The translations under genes were made by a program, and so were the position numbers. Positions 35,809-43,753 of a stretch of DNA of 64,000 nt are shown here, piece after piece. The first letter of the stretch is position 1. Each line of letters opens with the position of its first letter. The notes beneath the pieces were generated by a model. The model had not been told where the DNA came from. It searched no databases and saw only the letters and a list, made by a program, of their open reading frames with translations. Source of the stretch: Aureimonas populi (lineage in GTDB: Bacteria; Pseudomonadota; Alphaproteobacteria; Rhizobiales; Rhizobiaceae); contig NZ_CP072611.1 in assembly GCF_017815515.1 (NCBI RefSeq), positions 1,240,001 to 1,304,000 on the forward strand, in the 5' to 3' direction.

Positions 35809-36481
35809 CTAGTTTTCGACGCGTAGAGGCAAAGCGGTCATCATCTTCTGGCTGGCATCGCGCGCCGCCATACGGTCGAACCACGCGGCGACGTTGGGGC
35901 GCTTGGGGCACGTTGAACCACGGAATCTCCCCGGTGGCGACGTTCGTCCCGATGAAGCCGTACAGCATGATGTCGGCCATCGAGAGATTGTCGCCGGCGA
36001 TGAAGGTCTTGCCTTCGAGATCCTCGTCGAACTGATTGAGGCCCTGGTCGGCGAGCAGCCGATGCGAGCGTTTGGCCTCCGGCATGAGAATCCGGTGGCC
36101 GCGATAGGCTTCCTCCGCCGCGTCGGTGCCCCGCCACCACGTCACGAACGGAAGGACGACTTCGAGATAGGCCCGCCGGGTCCACATATGGATCTCCGCG
36201 CGTTCCTCAGGCGTGTTGCCGAACAACCGCCGCCCGCCTTGCGCGATCTCGTCGAAATAGCCGCAGATCGCGGTGATCTCGGTGATGATCCTTCCATTAT
36301 CGAGGCGGAGCGCTGGCACCTCTCCCCGAGCATTTACAGTGTTCCGATAAGTCGGCTTTCGATTCTCCAGACCGGCGAGATCGATCGTCTCCACGTCGAA
36401 CCGAAGCCCCTGGCGCTCATGGACGAAGAGCCGGACGACGGCCGGGTTCGGTCCGGGCTGTTTTGCATCGTACAGGATCAA
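35809..36481 (-). pseudogene. Glutathione S-transferase with a C-terminal frameshift
   Basis: The N-terminal thioredoxin-like domain (ILYDAKQPGPNPAVVRLFVH, NARGEVPALRLDNG, ITEITAICGYFDEI) and the helical C-domain (GKTFIAGDNLSMADIMLYGF, with the conserved Asp) are clear. At the CCCC run near 35905 one extra base moves the frame; the correct continuation is AAWFDRMAARDASQKMMTAL, ending at a TAG at 35809-35811. The TTG start at 36481 is chosen for AGAGGAGA before it. Without the frame change the tail is unrelated and runs into the neighbouring gene. Confidence 0.75.
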
Positions 36482-36510
36482 GGTGCGGTCTCCTCTGCCC
36501 ACGCCTTCGC

Positions 36511-36974
36511 ATCCGCCCCGGCGTCAAGACCACTGAGGCCGGCGGGCCGACGGAGTATGATGCCGGCAAGAAGGTGAAAGGCCGGAAGCGCCAGGCCATG
36601 GTCGATACGGACGGACGCGCCCTGGTTCTCGATCCTCAACCGCCAGCGTCCAGGATCGCGATGGCGCCGTCCCGGTCCTACGCCTGTCGCGGCGTTCCTT
36701 CCCCTTCGTGACGAAGGCCTTTGCCGATGCAGGCTTTGCCGGTGAACGGCTACGTACCGCCACGTTGATCGACATCGAGATCGTCAGGAAGCCGCCAGAA
36801 CAGGTCGGCTTCGCCGTCCATCCAAGGCGATGGGTCGTGGAACGCTTCTTTGCCTGGATCAGCCGAAACAGGCGCCTCTGGAAAGATACCGAGGCTACGC
36901 TCGCCTCCCCGACAGCCTTCCTCTACGCCGCTTCCGTCATGATCCTCCTGCGCCGCATCGCTCGCGCATCATGA
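36511..36974 (+). pseudogene. IS5-family transposase, C-terminal remnant with frameshift
   Basis: The plus strand reads GKKVKGRKRQAMVDTDGRAL, the start of the DDE core of IS5-type transposases, then shifts frame near 36640-36710. The next frame reads FADAGFAGERLRTATLIDIE and VVERFFAWISRNRRLWKD, the final Glu region, and ends at 36974. The N-terminal half is absent. It lies against the GST gene start on one side and the ParE remnant on the other. Confidence 0.8.
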
Positions 36975-36995
36975 ATTCCCGGACGGTCTCTCAGA

Positions 36996-37335
36996 TCAGC
37001 GCATCGTGTTTCGGCCGCCTGGATCGGCGAGCCTGCGCGGCAGGTCACGCTGCGGATGGAGGAAGTCGGTTATCACGACCTCCGAGTCCATCTTGACGAA
37101 GATGATGAGATGTCCGCCTGCGCGCGTGAAGCGGAGATTAGCGGGGAGGGCCGGATCGATGATCTCCCTGCAGCCTTGCGAATGGGCCGCTCCTGCTGCA
37201 ATGGCCTCGCAGCGAGCGATCAGGTCTTCCTCATAGACTTTTGGCCTGACGGGGACCAAAGGTCTCCAGCGTCCAGCACGCGATTGCGAACAGTGACTCC
37301 TCGGCCTGCTGCGTCAGTCGCTAGGGCTTCGGCAT
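36996..37335 (-). pseudogene. ParE/RelE-family toxin, inactivated
   Basis: The ATG at 37335 follows the upstream antitoxin stop directly (TAGATG). Codon 5 is TAG (37321-37323), where Tyr or similar is expected (MPKP-stop-RLTQQAEESLF). Near 37240 an A-run shifts the frame from TLETFGPRQAK to YEEDLIARCEAIAAG. The rest, IIDPALPANLRFTRAGGHLI and VVITDFLHPQRDLPRRL, is the ParE C-terminus. Two lesions mean no active toxin, consistent with the altered antitoxin upstream. Confidence 0.8.
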
Positions 37336-37755
37336 CTACTGCAGGGCTTTTGCCCGGGTGAAGGCGCGGCGAATGGCGTCGGCACCGGTCCCCTCGGCCA
37401 GCTTCCCGCTTCGAGCTTGGTCGAGGCGCTCCGCGAGACGGTCGCGCAACGCGGCGACTTCCGCCTCCTCGCGTTCCAAAAGGCGCAGACCGGCGCGCAG
37501 GTCGATGCGCGGCAGCAGGTAGTAGTCGAGCGGGGCCTTGTTGGCGGCATCCATTCTAACGGCGATGGTGATGTCAGGCTGGAGGCTCGTGTCGAAGCGG
37601 AGCCGCCATCGGTAGGAACCGTCGGGTGTATGGTGGCACCGTGCGATGACAACCGAGATGGTGAGTTCGCCGTTCACCGAAATCAGTTCGCTACCCGGGA
37701 TGGTCAGGATCTGGCACCCGGCCGTCTCCAGGCCGCCGAGGATTTCAGTCATCAC
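37336..37755 (-). CDS. Chimeric ORF: recombinase-linked protein fused to a ParD antitoxin C-terminus
   Basis: Residues 1-85 (ILTIPGSELISVNGELTISV, RWRLRFDTSLQPDITIAVRM, DYYLLPRIDL) resemble the small protein that often follows this kind of serine recombinase; its start overlaps the recombinase stop by 4 bp. From residue about 86 the sequence becomes RAGLRLLEREEAEVAALRDR and LAEGTGADAIRRAFTRA, the C-terminal half of ParD, immediately before ParE. The ParD DNA-binding N-terminus is missing. The fusion is in frame at about 37500. Whether the product is stable is unknown. Confidence 0.65.
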   Translation of the reverse strand: MMTEILGGLETAGCQILTIPGSELISVNGELTISVVIARCHHTPDGSYRWRLRFDTSLQPDITIAVRMDAANKAPLDYYLLPRIDLRAGLRLLEREEAEVAALRDRLAERLDQARSGKLAEGTGADAIRRAFTRAKALQ

Positions 37756-38947
37756 GTCAGGATGAAGGGCGCGCAGATGGCGGTTGATCTCGACATACCG
37801 ATAATCCGCTTCGGCGTGTAGCCGACCAGCTTGTAGGCCTGCAGCAAGCTTCCAAACCGCGAGCTGTAGGCACTGCTCGACGGCAGCCCTTCGGCCTCGT
37901 CGATAATCAAGCCTGAAAGCAGGCCTTTGTCCCTGCGCAGATTCCGCAGCGCCTCCAGCATCTCCTCATCCGACAGCCGGAATGATCGCTCGCGAATGAT
38001 CGTCTGTGCGGCCTCGAAGAGGTGGCGGTCGACGATCGCCGGAAAGACGCCATCGGCACGGAACCACATATCGGGGCTGTTGCGGACGCGCTTTTTCTTC
38101 AGCTTGAAGGAGACCCGATTCCATACATTGTTGCCGATGTATTTCTCGTTGATCAGGATCTGATGGACGGTGCCCCTCGTCCATGATCGGCCAAGGTCGG
38201 TGACAATGCCGCGAGCGTTGAGTTCATCGGCGATCTGCCGCTCCGGGATAAGGTCCTCGACGAAACGCCGATAAATCTCACGGACCATGGCGACCTCTTC
38301 GTCGGGGCCGGCAACCAGCACGACGCGATCGGTCTGGATGCTTTTCTGCTCTCCATGGGCAAGCTCGCCTTTGAATGCGCCGCTCTGGTCGATCAGCGCA
38401 CGGCGCAGGCCGTATCCCGCCGGGCCGCCTTGACGGTGCCCGAGTTCGATATGCCGACCTTGACCGGCGAATACCTTGACCGAGAGTTCGCGGCTGTATT
38501 CGCCAGCCATCGCATTCTTTACGCCCTTGATGATGGCTGCGATCGGACTGCCGTCATTCTCGAACTGCTCTGCACAATAGTGAACGCCGACACCCGCACG
38601 CTTGCAGATGTACTCGTAATAGGCGCTCTCGTCCGTATCCTGGAATCGGCCCCACCGGCTGACATCGTAGACCAGGATCGCATCGAATTCATCTCGGCCG
38701 CTTTCGACGTCTTTTATTAAGCGTTTGAAAGCGTCGAGACCGTCAGTGCTAAGGTCGCTTTTACCTTCGTCAGCATAGGTTTTACAGTGTCGATTGCTCG
38801 AGCGGCTGCATACTGGCGGATCGCATCGGCCTGATTTTGGGTCGAGTGTTCCTGATGGTCTGTCGACATTCGAAGGTACTCGGACGCGCGGATTCGCTTC
38901 TCCGGCAGTGCCTCCTTGTCGAAATGATGTGCATTCGGTGCCGCCAC
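37752..38947 (-). pseudogene. Serine recombinase, frameshifted in an A-run
   Basis: The N-terminus in one frame reads SEYLRMSTDHQEHSTQNQAD (catalytic Ser in MSTDHQ) up to ARAIDTVK. After a lost base in the T/A run at 38780-38783 the next frame continues TYADEGKSDLSTDGLDAFKR, DAILVYDVSRWGRFQDTDES and the recombinase domain (DELNARGIVTDLGRSWTRGT, LINEKYIGNNVWNRVS). It differs from the recombinase at 1-2856. The downstream overlap with the chimeric ORF keeps the usual recombinase/accessory order. Confidence 0.85.
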
Positions 38948-39149
38948 GACGTTGCGTCCTTACTCGGCTCTGGTCCGAGGAAACGCCACGCGACACCTCG
39001 ATTCGCCAACATGACGGCGGTCAGGGTCGCGCCTGCCGCCTCCGCATCGTCATCAGTCTAACTGCTGAGGAGCGGAAACATGTTTCCGAAAAAGGGCAAG
39101 AAGTTGCACCGGGGCCCAGAAGGGCAGGGACACAGAATTCAGGCAAGCC

Positions 39150-39435
39150 GTTGCGTCCGCCGACGTAACGTTCATGGCTCCAGCGAGGTCGCGAGTGGCG
39201 AGGTTGAAGACGAACGCCCCTTGCGGATGGTATCCTTCCGTCCCTCGCTGCTGAACAGCAGGATCGGCGGCCTCTCCGACACGATGTTGAAAAAGCTATA
39301 GGGAGCGAGGTTGGCAATCCCGTCCGGGCCGAGCGTGGAAATCCAGCCGATCGGGCGTGGCGCGATGATCGCCTTGATCGGACTGTGAGCCAGCCGGTGT
39401 CCTTCGTGCGGATCGTAGCTGTGATAGATCGTCAT
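39150..39435 (-). pseudogene. Flavin reductase-family protein, N-terminal remnant
   Basis: It starts at 39435, MTIYHSYDPHEGHRLAHSPI, followed by IIAPRPIGWISTLGPDGIAN and APYSFFNIVSERPPILLFSS, the FMN-binding split-barrel pattern of flavin reductase-like proteins. A lost G in a GGGG run near 39225 shifts KDTIRKG to the frame reading FVFNLATRDLAGAMNVTSAD. The protein then ends in unrelated sequence near 39150; half or more of the domain is missing. The 39000-39150 stretch next to the recombinase holds nothing recognised. Confidence 0.75.
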
Positions 39436-39503
39436 GAGCGATTTTCCCGGTGCTGGATGGGATGGAAGGGAACGAATGGTCCCGCCAGACGGGAAAGCCG
39501 GCG

Positions 39504-39923
39504 CTACGCCGGCTGGGCCGCCTTGATGAACCGCGCCGCCAGCAGGTCCTCGCAGCCATGCTCCTTCAACGCTGCGTCGAGAGCCTTTTCGTAATCCGGC
39601 TGCGAGCTTTCGAGACGTTGGCGTCCCTTGTCGGTGAGGACCGTGTAGACGCCGCGCTTGTCGTCCAGACAGAGATCGCGAACGGTCAGACCGCCCCGCT
39701 CCAGACGCTCGACCATCCGCGACACCGAGCTTTGGTTGAGGCGCAGATGCGCAGCCAGCTCCTGCATGCGAAGCTCGGAATCGGGGAAGCGCGCCAGCAC
39801 TTCCAGCGCGCGATATTCCGAGAGGCTGAGCCCATGGTCCGATTGCAGAACCTTGCCCAGGTCCGCCTCGACATTGGCGACGACGTGTATCAGCTTGAGC
39901 CATGACGCGCTTTTTTTCGACAT
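39504..39923 (-). CDS. MarR-family transcriptional regulator
   Basis: A protein of about 139 residues. The winged helix is at LSLSEYRALEVLARFPDSEL, RMQELAAHLRLNQSSVSRMV, RLERGGLTVRDLCLDDKRGV and YTVLTDKGRQRLE. ATG at 39923 is chosen for AGGAG nine bases upstream; longer starts reach 39977. It lies 69 bp upstream of the flavin reductase remnant on the same strand and may once have controlled it. Intact. Confidence 0.85.
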   Translation of the reverse strand: MSKKSASWLKLIHVVANVEADLGKVLQSDHGLSLSEYRALEVLARFPDSELRMQELAAHLRLNQSSVSRMVERLERGGLTVRDLCLDDKRGVYTVLTDKGRQRLESSQPDYEKALDAALKEHGCEDLLAARFIKAAQPA

Positions 39924-40008
39924 GAACGGCGGCTCCTCTGGGCAATGTTCGAGACGATTGATCATATGTATGCCCATGCAATCATTGCCTCAAGATGCCG
40001 CGCGCATT

Positions 40009-40345
40009 TCAGAACCTGTGCCGAGCTGCATGGAATTCGGTGAACGGCCGCAGACCCTCCGGCACGGCGAGCTTTTTCTCGGCCATTGACCGCCAGTTCA
40101 CAGGATCGCCGGCGAACAACGCGTAGCCGCTGCGATAGTCGAAGCCGTGCGCGGCCACCTCGTCGTGATCGACGGCGAAGAACACCTGCGAGATGCCCGC
40201 ATAAAGCGCGCTCACGTAACACATCGCGCAGGGCTCGCCTGAAGCGAGCAGCGTCGTTCCATGCAGATGGGTCGTTCCGTGGGCGCGGCACCCATCACGA
40301 ATTGCCTCGACCTCCGCATGCGCGGTCGGGTCGTAATGCTCCCGG
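40009..40345 (-). pseudogene. Nucleoside/guanine-type deaminase, N-terminus lost
   Basis: The zinc-dependent deaminase motifs are present: TAHAEVEAI (His-Ala-Glu) and ASGEPCAMC (PCxxC), then YAGISQVFFAVDHDEVAAHG and the C-terminal LRPFTEFHA. This places it with guanine deaminase/tRNA-adenosine-deaminase-like small enzymes. The first strand and helix of the domain are replaced by an IS66 orfA piece at about 40345. No proper start exists, so it is probably inactive. Confidence 0.7.
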
Positions 40346-40481
40346 CCGCGTAACTTTCCGCCACGATCCGTGCCTTGTCTTCCGGCGACAATTCGCGCCA
40401 TCGGCCAGATCCCGTGAAAACCTCAAACCGGCGCACCGGCTCCGGATCGTTGGACCTTAGCGTAAACTCTGAAATCGTCAT
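40346..40481 (-). pseudogene. IS66-family TnpA (orf1) N-terminal fragment
   Basis: From the ATG at 40481 the frame reads PEPVRRFEVFTGSGRWRELS and PEDKARIVAESYAAG, the start of the IS66 accessory protein TnpA. After this the deaminase sequence begins in another frame. The insertion sequence has otherwise been deleted. Confidence 0.75.
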
Positions 40482-40529
40482 ATGTCGAAGCCCTCAAAGG
40501 CTCCGAACATCGTCCCTACGCCCTCGCGC

Positions 40530-40978
40530 GAAAGGTGCTCCCAGAACAGCGCTTACGACCCAGCGGAATCAAGCTCCGCTGGAGGTCTGCGAAAGGCCCG
40601 TCGGCGGGGTTCATCTCGGTATCGGTCGAGCCTGGCTGAACAAGGTTCACTGTGACGTCGCGTGGGCCGAGCTCGCGCGCGAGACCGTGCGTGAACGTCT
40701 GGAGTGCCGCCTTGGTCATGAAGTAGAGCCTGCCCGTATCTCCGACGATGCGGTCGACTCCTCTGGAGCCAATCGTGATGATGCGTCCACCCGCTGGAAG
40801 GTGCCGTATGGCCGCCTGAGACGTGAGGATGGGGCCGCGCACATTGACGGCGAACATTTCGTCGATCGTTTCTGCGTCGACTTCGGCGATCGTCGTATAG
40901 GCTGCGGAAGCCGCATTGTTGACGAGAATATCGAGGCCGCCGAGGGCGGTCGCCGCCTCGTCGAAGGAGCGCTGGCCC
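40530..40978 (-). pseudogene. Short-chain dehydrogenase, both ends missing
   Basis: The middle of an SDR is readable: GLDILVNNAASAAYTTIAEV, FAVNVRGPILTSQAAIRHL, RIITIGSRG and YFMTKAALQTFTHGLARELG (YxxxK as YFMTK), then NLVQPGSTDTEMNPADG. The NAD-binding N-terminus is absent (junction near 40978), and after LQRSLIPLG the C-terminal segment is lost. It is a gene fragment. Confidence 0.75.
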
Positions 40979-41026
40979 GACGATATCCGGGCGGGCCTGT
41001 CGCGCTATCTGGAGCCCACGGCATGA
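40979..41026 (+). pseudogene. C-terminal tail of an unknown gene upstream of RidA
   Basis: DDIRAGLSRYLEPTA-stop lies in frame and its TGA overlaps the RidA ATG (ATGA). This is how the last residues of an operon partner would look. It begins exactly where the minus-strand SDR fragment ends, so the rest of the gene was lost in a rearrangement. Family unknown. Confidence 0.45.
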
Positions 41027-41421
41027 TGCACGAGAGCATCCAGCCCGAAGGCTGGGCGAAGCCCATCGGCTATTCCAACGGAATCAGCGCGCGCGGGCGC
41101 ATCGTGCAGGTGGGCGGCCAGATCGGCTGGGACGAGAACGGGCGCTTCCAGTCCGACGACTTCGTGGAGCAGGTGCGCCAGACGCTTCTCAACATCGTGG
41201 CCGTGCTGCGTTGCGCGCAGGCGCGCCCCGAGCATCTCGTCCAGATGACCTAGTACTTCACCGACCGCCAGGCCTATAAATCGCGCATGAAGGAGATCGG
41301 CGCCGTCTATCGCGAGATCATCGGGCGCCATTTTCCGCCCATGGCGGCCGTGCAGGTGGTGGCGCTGATGGAGGATCGCGCCAAAATCGAGATCCAGGCT
41401 CTCGCTGTCGTGCCGGACTGA
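41023..41421 (+). pseudogene. RidA/YjgF-family protein with an in-frame amber codon
   Basis: The sequence MHESIQPEGWAKPIGYSNGI, GRIVQVGGQIGWDENGRF, EQVRQTLLNIVAVLRCAQAR and, after the stop, YFTDRQAYKSRMKEI and FPPMAAVQVVALMEDRAKIE is a complete RidA-like protein except for TAG at 41251-41253, where Trp or similar is expected (MT-stop-YFTD). A single base change from TGG explains it. The catalytic Arg region near the C-terminus (usually PxRxxV) reads PPMAAVQ, so the enamine/imine deaminase Arg is also not obvious. It leads a three-gene row with the cupin and FAH genes. Confidence 0.75.
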
Positions 41422-41457
41422 GGTAAGCATTCGTCCCCAACGGCAAGGAGGAGCATC

Positions 41458-41880
41458 ATGAGCGAAACGGTCAAGGCCGTCGTCACGCGCAAGGGGCAGG
41501 AGGACGGGCGCACCGGCCAGTCCGGCGGCTGCGTGCGCATCAGCGGCGTCGGCCCCCAGCGCACACCCGCCACGAAGATATGGTTCGGCACGGTGTCGAA
41601 CGAGCCGCGCTACCGCTCCCTTCCCCATCACCACGGCGAGGCGGAAACCGGCGGCTATGTGCCGAAGGGCAAAGGGCGCATCTATTACGGCGAGAACTAC
41701 TGCGAATATCTCGACATGGAGGAAGGCGACTTCGTCTTCGTGCCGCCGCATTTTCCGCATGTGGAGGTCAACATGTCCACAACCGAAGAACTGGTCTGGC
41801 TGACCACGCGCACACTCGACAATATCGTCGTCAATGTGCCTGATGTCGATAGCATCCTCGCCGGCTACAGGAGGGCCTGA
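41458..41880 (+). CDS. Cupin-domain protein
   Basis: A 140-residue single-domain cupin. Metal-ligand motif 1 reads SLPHHHGEAETGGYVPKGKG and motif 2 DFVFVPPHFPHVEVN. This HHH-E-H pattern suits a metal-dependent isomerase or dioxygenase-like enzyme. Its TGA overlaps the ATG of the FAH-family gene (TGATG), and it has AAGGAGG before its start. With RidA and FAH it suggests the end of an aromatic or hydroxy-acid degradation route, but the substrate is not visible. Confidence 0.8.
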   Translation: MSETVKAVVTRKGQEDGRTGQSGGCVRISGVGPQRTPATKIWFGTVSNEPRYRSLPHHHGEAETGGYVPKGKGRIYYGENYCEYLDMEEGDFVFVPPHFPHVEVNMSTTEELVWLTTRTLDNIVVNVPDVDSILAGYRRA

Positions 41881-42728
41881 TGAAGCTCGTTCGATGGGGT
41901 GAGCCCGGCCGGGAGCGTCCCGGCCTTCTGGATGCGCGCGGCGAGGTCCGCGATCTCTCCGGCGTGGTCGCGGACATCGGCTGCGAGACCTTGTCCGACG
42001 AGGGGCTGGCGCGCCTGGCCGCGCTCGACGCGGCCTCGCTGCCGCTGGCCGATGCCGGCCGCATCGGCCCCTGCGTCGCCCGCGCGGGCAAATTCATCTG
42101 CGTCGGGCTGAACTATGCCGACCATGCGCGCGAGGCGGGCAAGGAACCGCCCGCAGAGCCCATCCTCTTCATGAAAGCCACGAGCGCGATCTGCGGCCCG
42201 AACGACGACATCGAGATCCCGCGCGCCAGCCTGAAGGCGGACTGGGAGGTGGAACTCGGCGTCGTGATCGGAAAGCGCGCTAAATATGTCGGCGAAGGAG
42301 ACGCGCTGGAGCACGTCGCCGGCTATTGCGTCGTCAACGACGTGTCCGAGCGCGCCTTCCAGTCCGAGCGCGGCGGCCAATGGACCAAGGGCAAGAGCCA
42401 CGACACGTTCGGGCCCCTAGGCCCGTGGCTCGTGACGCGCGACGAGGTTCCCGACCCTCAGTCGCTTCGCCTGTGGCTGGATGTAGACGGCGTGCGCCGG
42501 CAGGACGGCACTACGGCGGACATGATCTTCAAGGTCGCCGTCCTCATCTCCTATATCAGCCAGTTCATGACGCTTCAGCCCGGCGACGTCATCGCCACCG
42601 GCACACCGGCGGGCGTGGGCATGGGCTTGCGTCCCGAGCCCGTCTTCCTCAGGCCCGGACAGCGCATCGACCTTGGCATCGAGGGCCTCGGGGAGCAGCA
42701 CCAGACCACCATCGCGGCGGCGGGCTGA
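41880..42728 (+). CDS. Fumarylacetoacetate hydrolase-family protein
   Basis: A 282-residue FAH-fold enzyme. The metal site is in DWEVELGVVIGKRA (E-x-E) and VVNDVSERAFQ (Asp); also KFICVGLNYADHAREAGKEP and FGPLGPWLVTRDEVPDPQSL, and at the end VIATGTPAGVGMG. Members hydrolyse or decarboxylate 2-oxo acids such as acylpyruvates and 2-hydroxyhepta-dienedioates. It is translationally coupled to the cupin gene. Intact and cytoplasmic. Confidence 0.87.
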   Translation: MKLVRWGEPGRERPGLLDARGEVRDLSGVVADIGCETLSDEGLARLAALDAASLPLADAGRIGPCVARAGKFICVGLNYADHAREAGKEPPAEPILFMKATSAICGPNDDIEIPRASLKADWEVELGVVIGKRAKYVGEGDALEHVAGYCVVNDVSERAFQSERGGQWTKGKSHDTFGPLGPWLVTRDEVPDPQSLRLWLDVDGVRRQDGTTADMIFKVAVLISYISQFMTLQPGDVIATGTPAGVGMGLRPEPVFLRPGQRIDLGIEGLGEQHQTTIAAAG

Positions 42729-42775
42729 GATCCATCGACGAACTCGACAGGCTCCTCCATCCGCGAAAGCCACGC

Positions 42776-43603
42776 TTACTGCGCCGCCGCCACCTGCCGT
42801 CCATCGGTCCATTGCGGTGGCGCTCCTATCTTGGCGGCGGCCACGCCCATCAGGCCGGGCGCCCGGCCGAAGGCGTCGCAGGCGGCGTATTTCGGCTTTC
42901 CGCCGAACCAGGATTTCGTCCGCTGCCCCGAGGGCAGCGCGATATCGAGCGCCTTGGGCTCCTCCCCGGTGACGAGCATCCGGGCGAAGTCGTTGCCGAA
43001 CTTGGACGCCAGGCCGTAGGCGTCGCCCACCTCCGAGACGCGTGGGTTGTTCTGGATGGAGTTGGCGCCCCGGGCCCAGACCATCGCAGCGCGCTGGAAG
43101 CCAGCGCCGTCCACCGCCTCGGCCTCCACCGCCAGTCCCCCGAGCCCCACCGGCAGGCGGGGAACGCTGACCGGAAGGACGGCGCTGCTGCCCAGCGAAA
43201 CGGCCGTGGCCACGCCCGCCAGCGTCTTGTCCGTCGGTACGATGTCGGTGACGACGGTTCGAACGACGAGGTCGGCGGGCTGGCCGCTCGGCACGATCCG
43301 GTACTTGTCGCTCAGCGACACGCAGACCGCGCGGTCCAGCGCATTGGCCACCAGCAGGCGGTCGGCATCGGTCTTGATGCGCGAGGAGGCGGCCGGCGAA
43401 AAGGCCGTCGGCGTGATGCTGACGGTCTGAAGCCCCGCCAGGCCTTGCGCGTCCACATAGGTGCGCGACTTGCCCACCTTGCCTTTCGGCTCCCCCAGAT
43501 TGGCGTAGGACGAAAGCGTCCCCGCCTCCTTCAGCGGCACGGAGGCGCAGCCCGGCAGCGCCAGGCCCAAGGAAAGCAAAAGTCCCGCAAAACGCAGCCG
43601 CAT
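42776..43603 (-). CDS. DUF3313 lipoprotein
   Basis: A 275-residue protein. The signal sequence MRLRFAGLLLSLGLALPGCA carries a lipobox (LPGC), so it should be a lipoprotein. The rest (SYANLGEPKGKVGKSRTYVD, LVVRTVVTDIVPTDKTLAGV) matches the DUF3313 family, of unknown function. The box GTAATGCTGCGGCAAT, read on the minus strand at 43697-43712, lies about 95 bp upstream and is nearly identical to boxes in front of the RND efflux genes, so it may belong to the same response-regulator regulon. Confidence 0.8.
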   Translation of the reverse strand: MRLRFAGLLLSLGLALPGCASVPLKEAGTLSSYANLGEPKGKVGKSRTYVDAQGLAGLQTVSITPTAFSPAASSRIKTDADRLLVANALDRAVCVSLSDKYRIVPSGQPADLVVRTVVTDIVPTDKTLAGVATAVSLGSSAVLPVSVPRLPVGLGGLAVEAEAVDGAGFQRAAMVWARGANSIQNNPRVSEVGDAYGLASKFGNDFARMLVTGEEPKALDIALPSGQRTKSWFGGKPKYAACDAFGRAPGLMGVAAAKIGAPPQWTDGRQVAAAQ

Positions 43604-43696
43604 CGCCGTTTCATGCCCTCAGGAAGGAAAATGGCCGGGCCGCAAGTCTCGGGGGCCGGGCGCGAATGAGTGTGGGCTCGAAAGTGGCAGGCAAGG

Positions 43697-43712
43697 ATTG
43701 CCGCAGCATTAC
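43697..43712 (-). promoter_or_regulatory. Response-regulator box upstream of the DUF3313 gene
   Basis: GTAATGCTGCGGCAAT on the minus strand differs by one base from GTAATGCTGCCGCAAT at 45826-45841 on the plus strand, and each copy points towards its downstream gene. The AATGC/AATCC half-sites are 11 bp apart, the spacing used by OmpR/PhoB-type regulators. Confidence 0.55.
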
Positions 43713-43753
43713 GCGCGATGCGCCGCGCGATGCAAAGCCGGATCGGCCGATGT

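Noticed and set aside
16069..41253. Three TAG codons in place of conserved aromatic residues (16069, 37321, 41251) suggesting amber suppression
   Set aside because: TAG is used as a normal stop by intact genes here (GNAT toxin, HxlR, XRE-cupin). Two of the three genes also have other lesions, so nonsense mutation is simpler.
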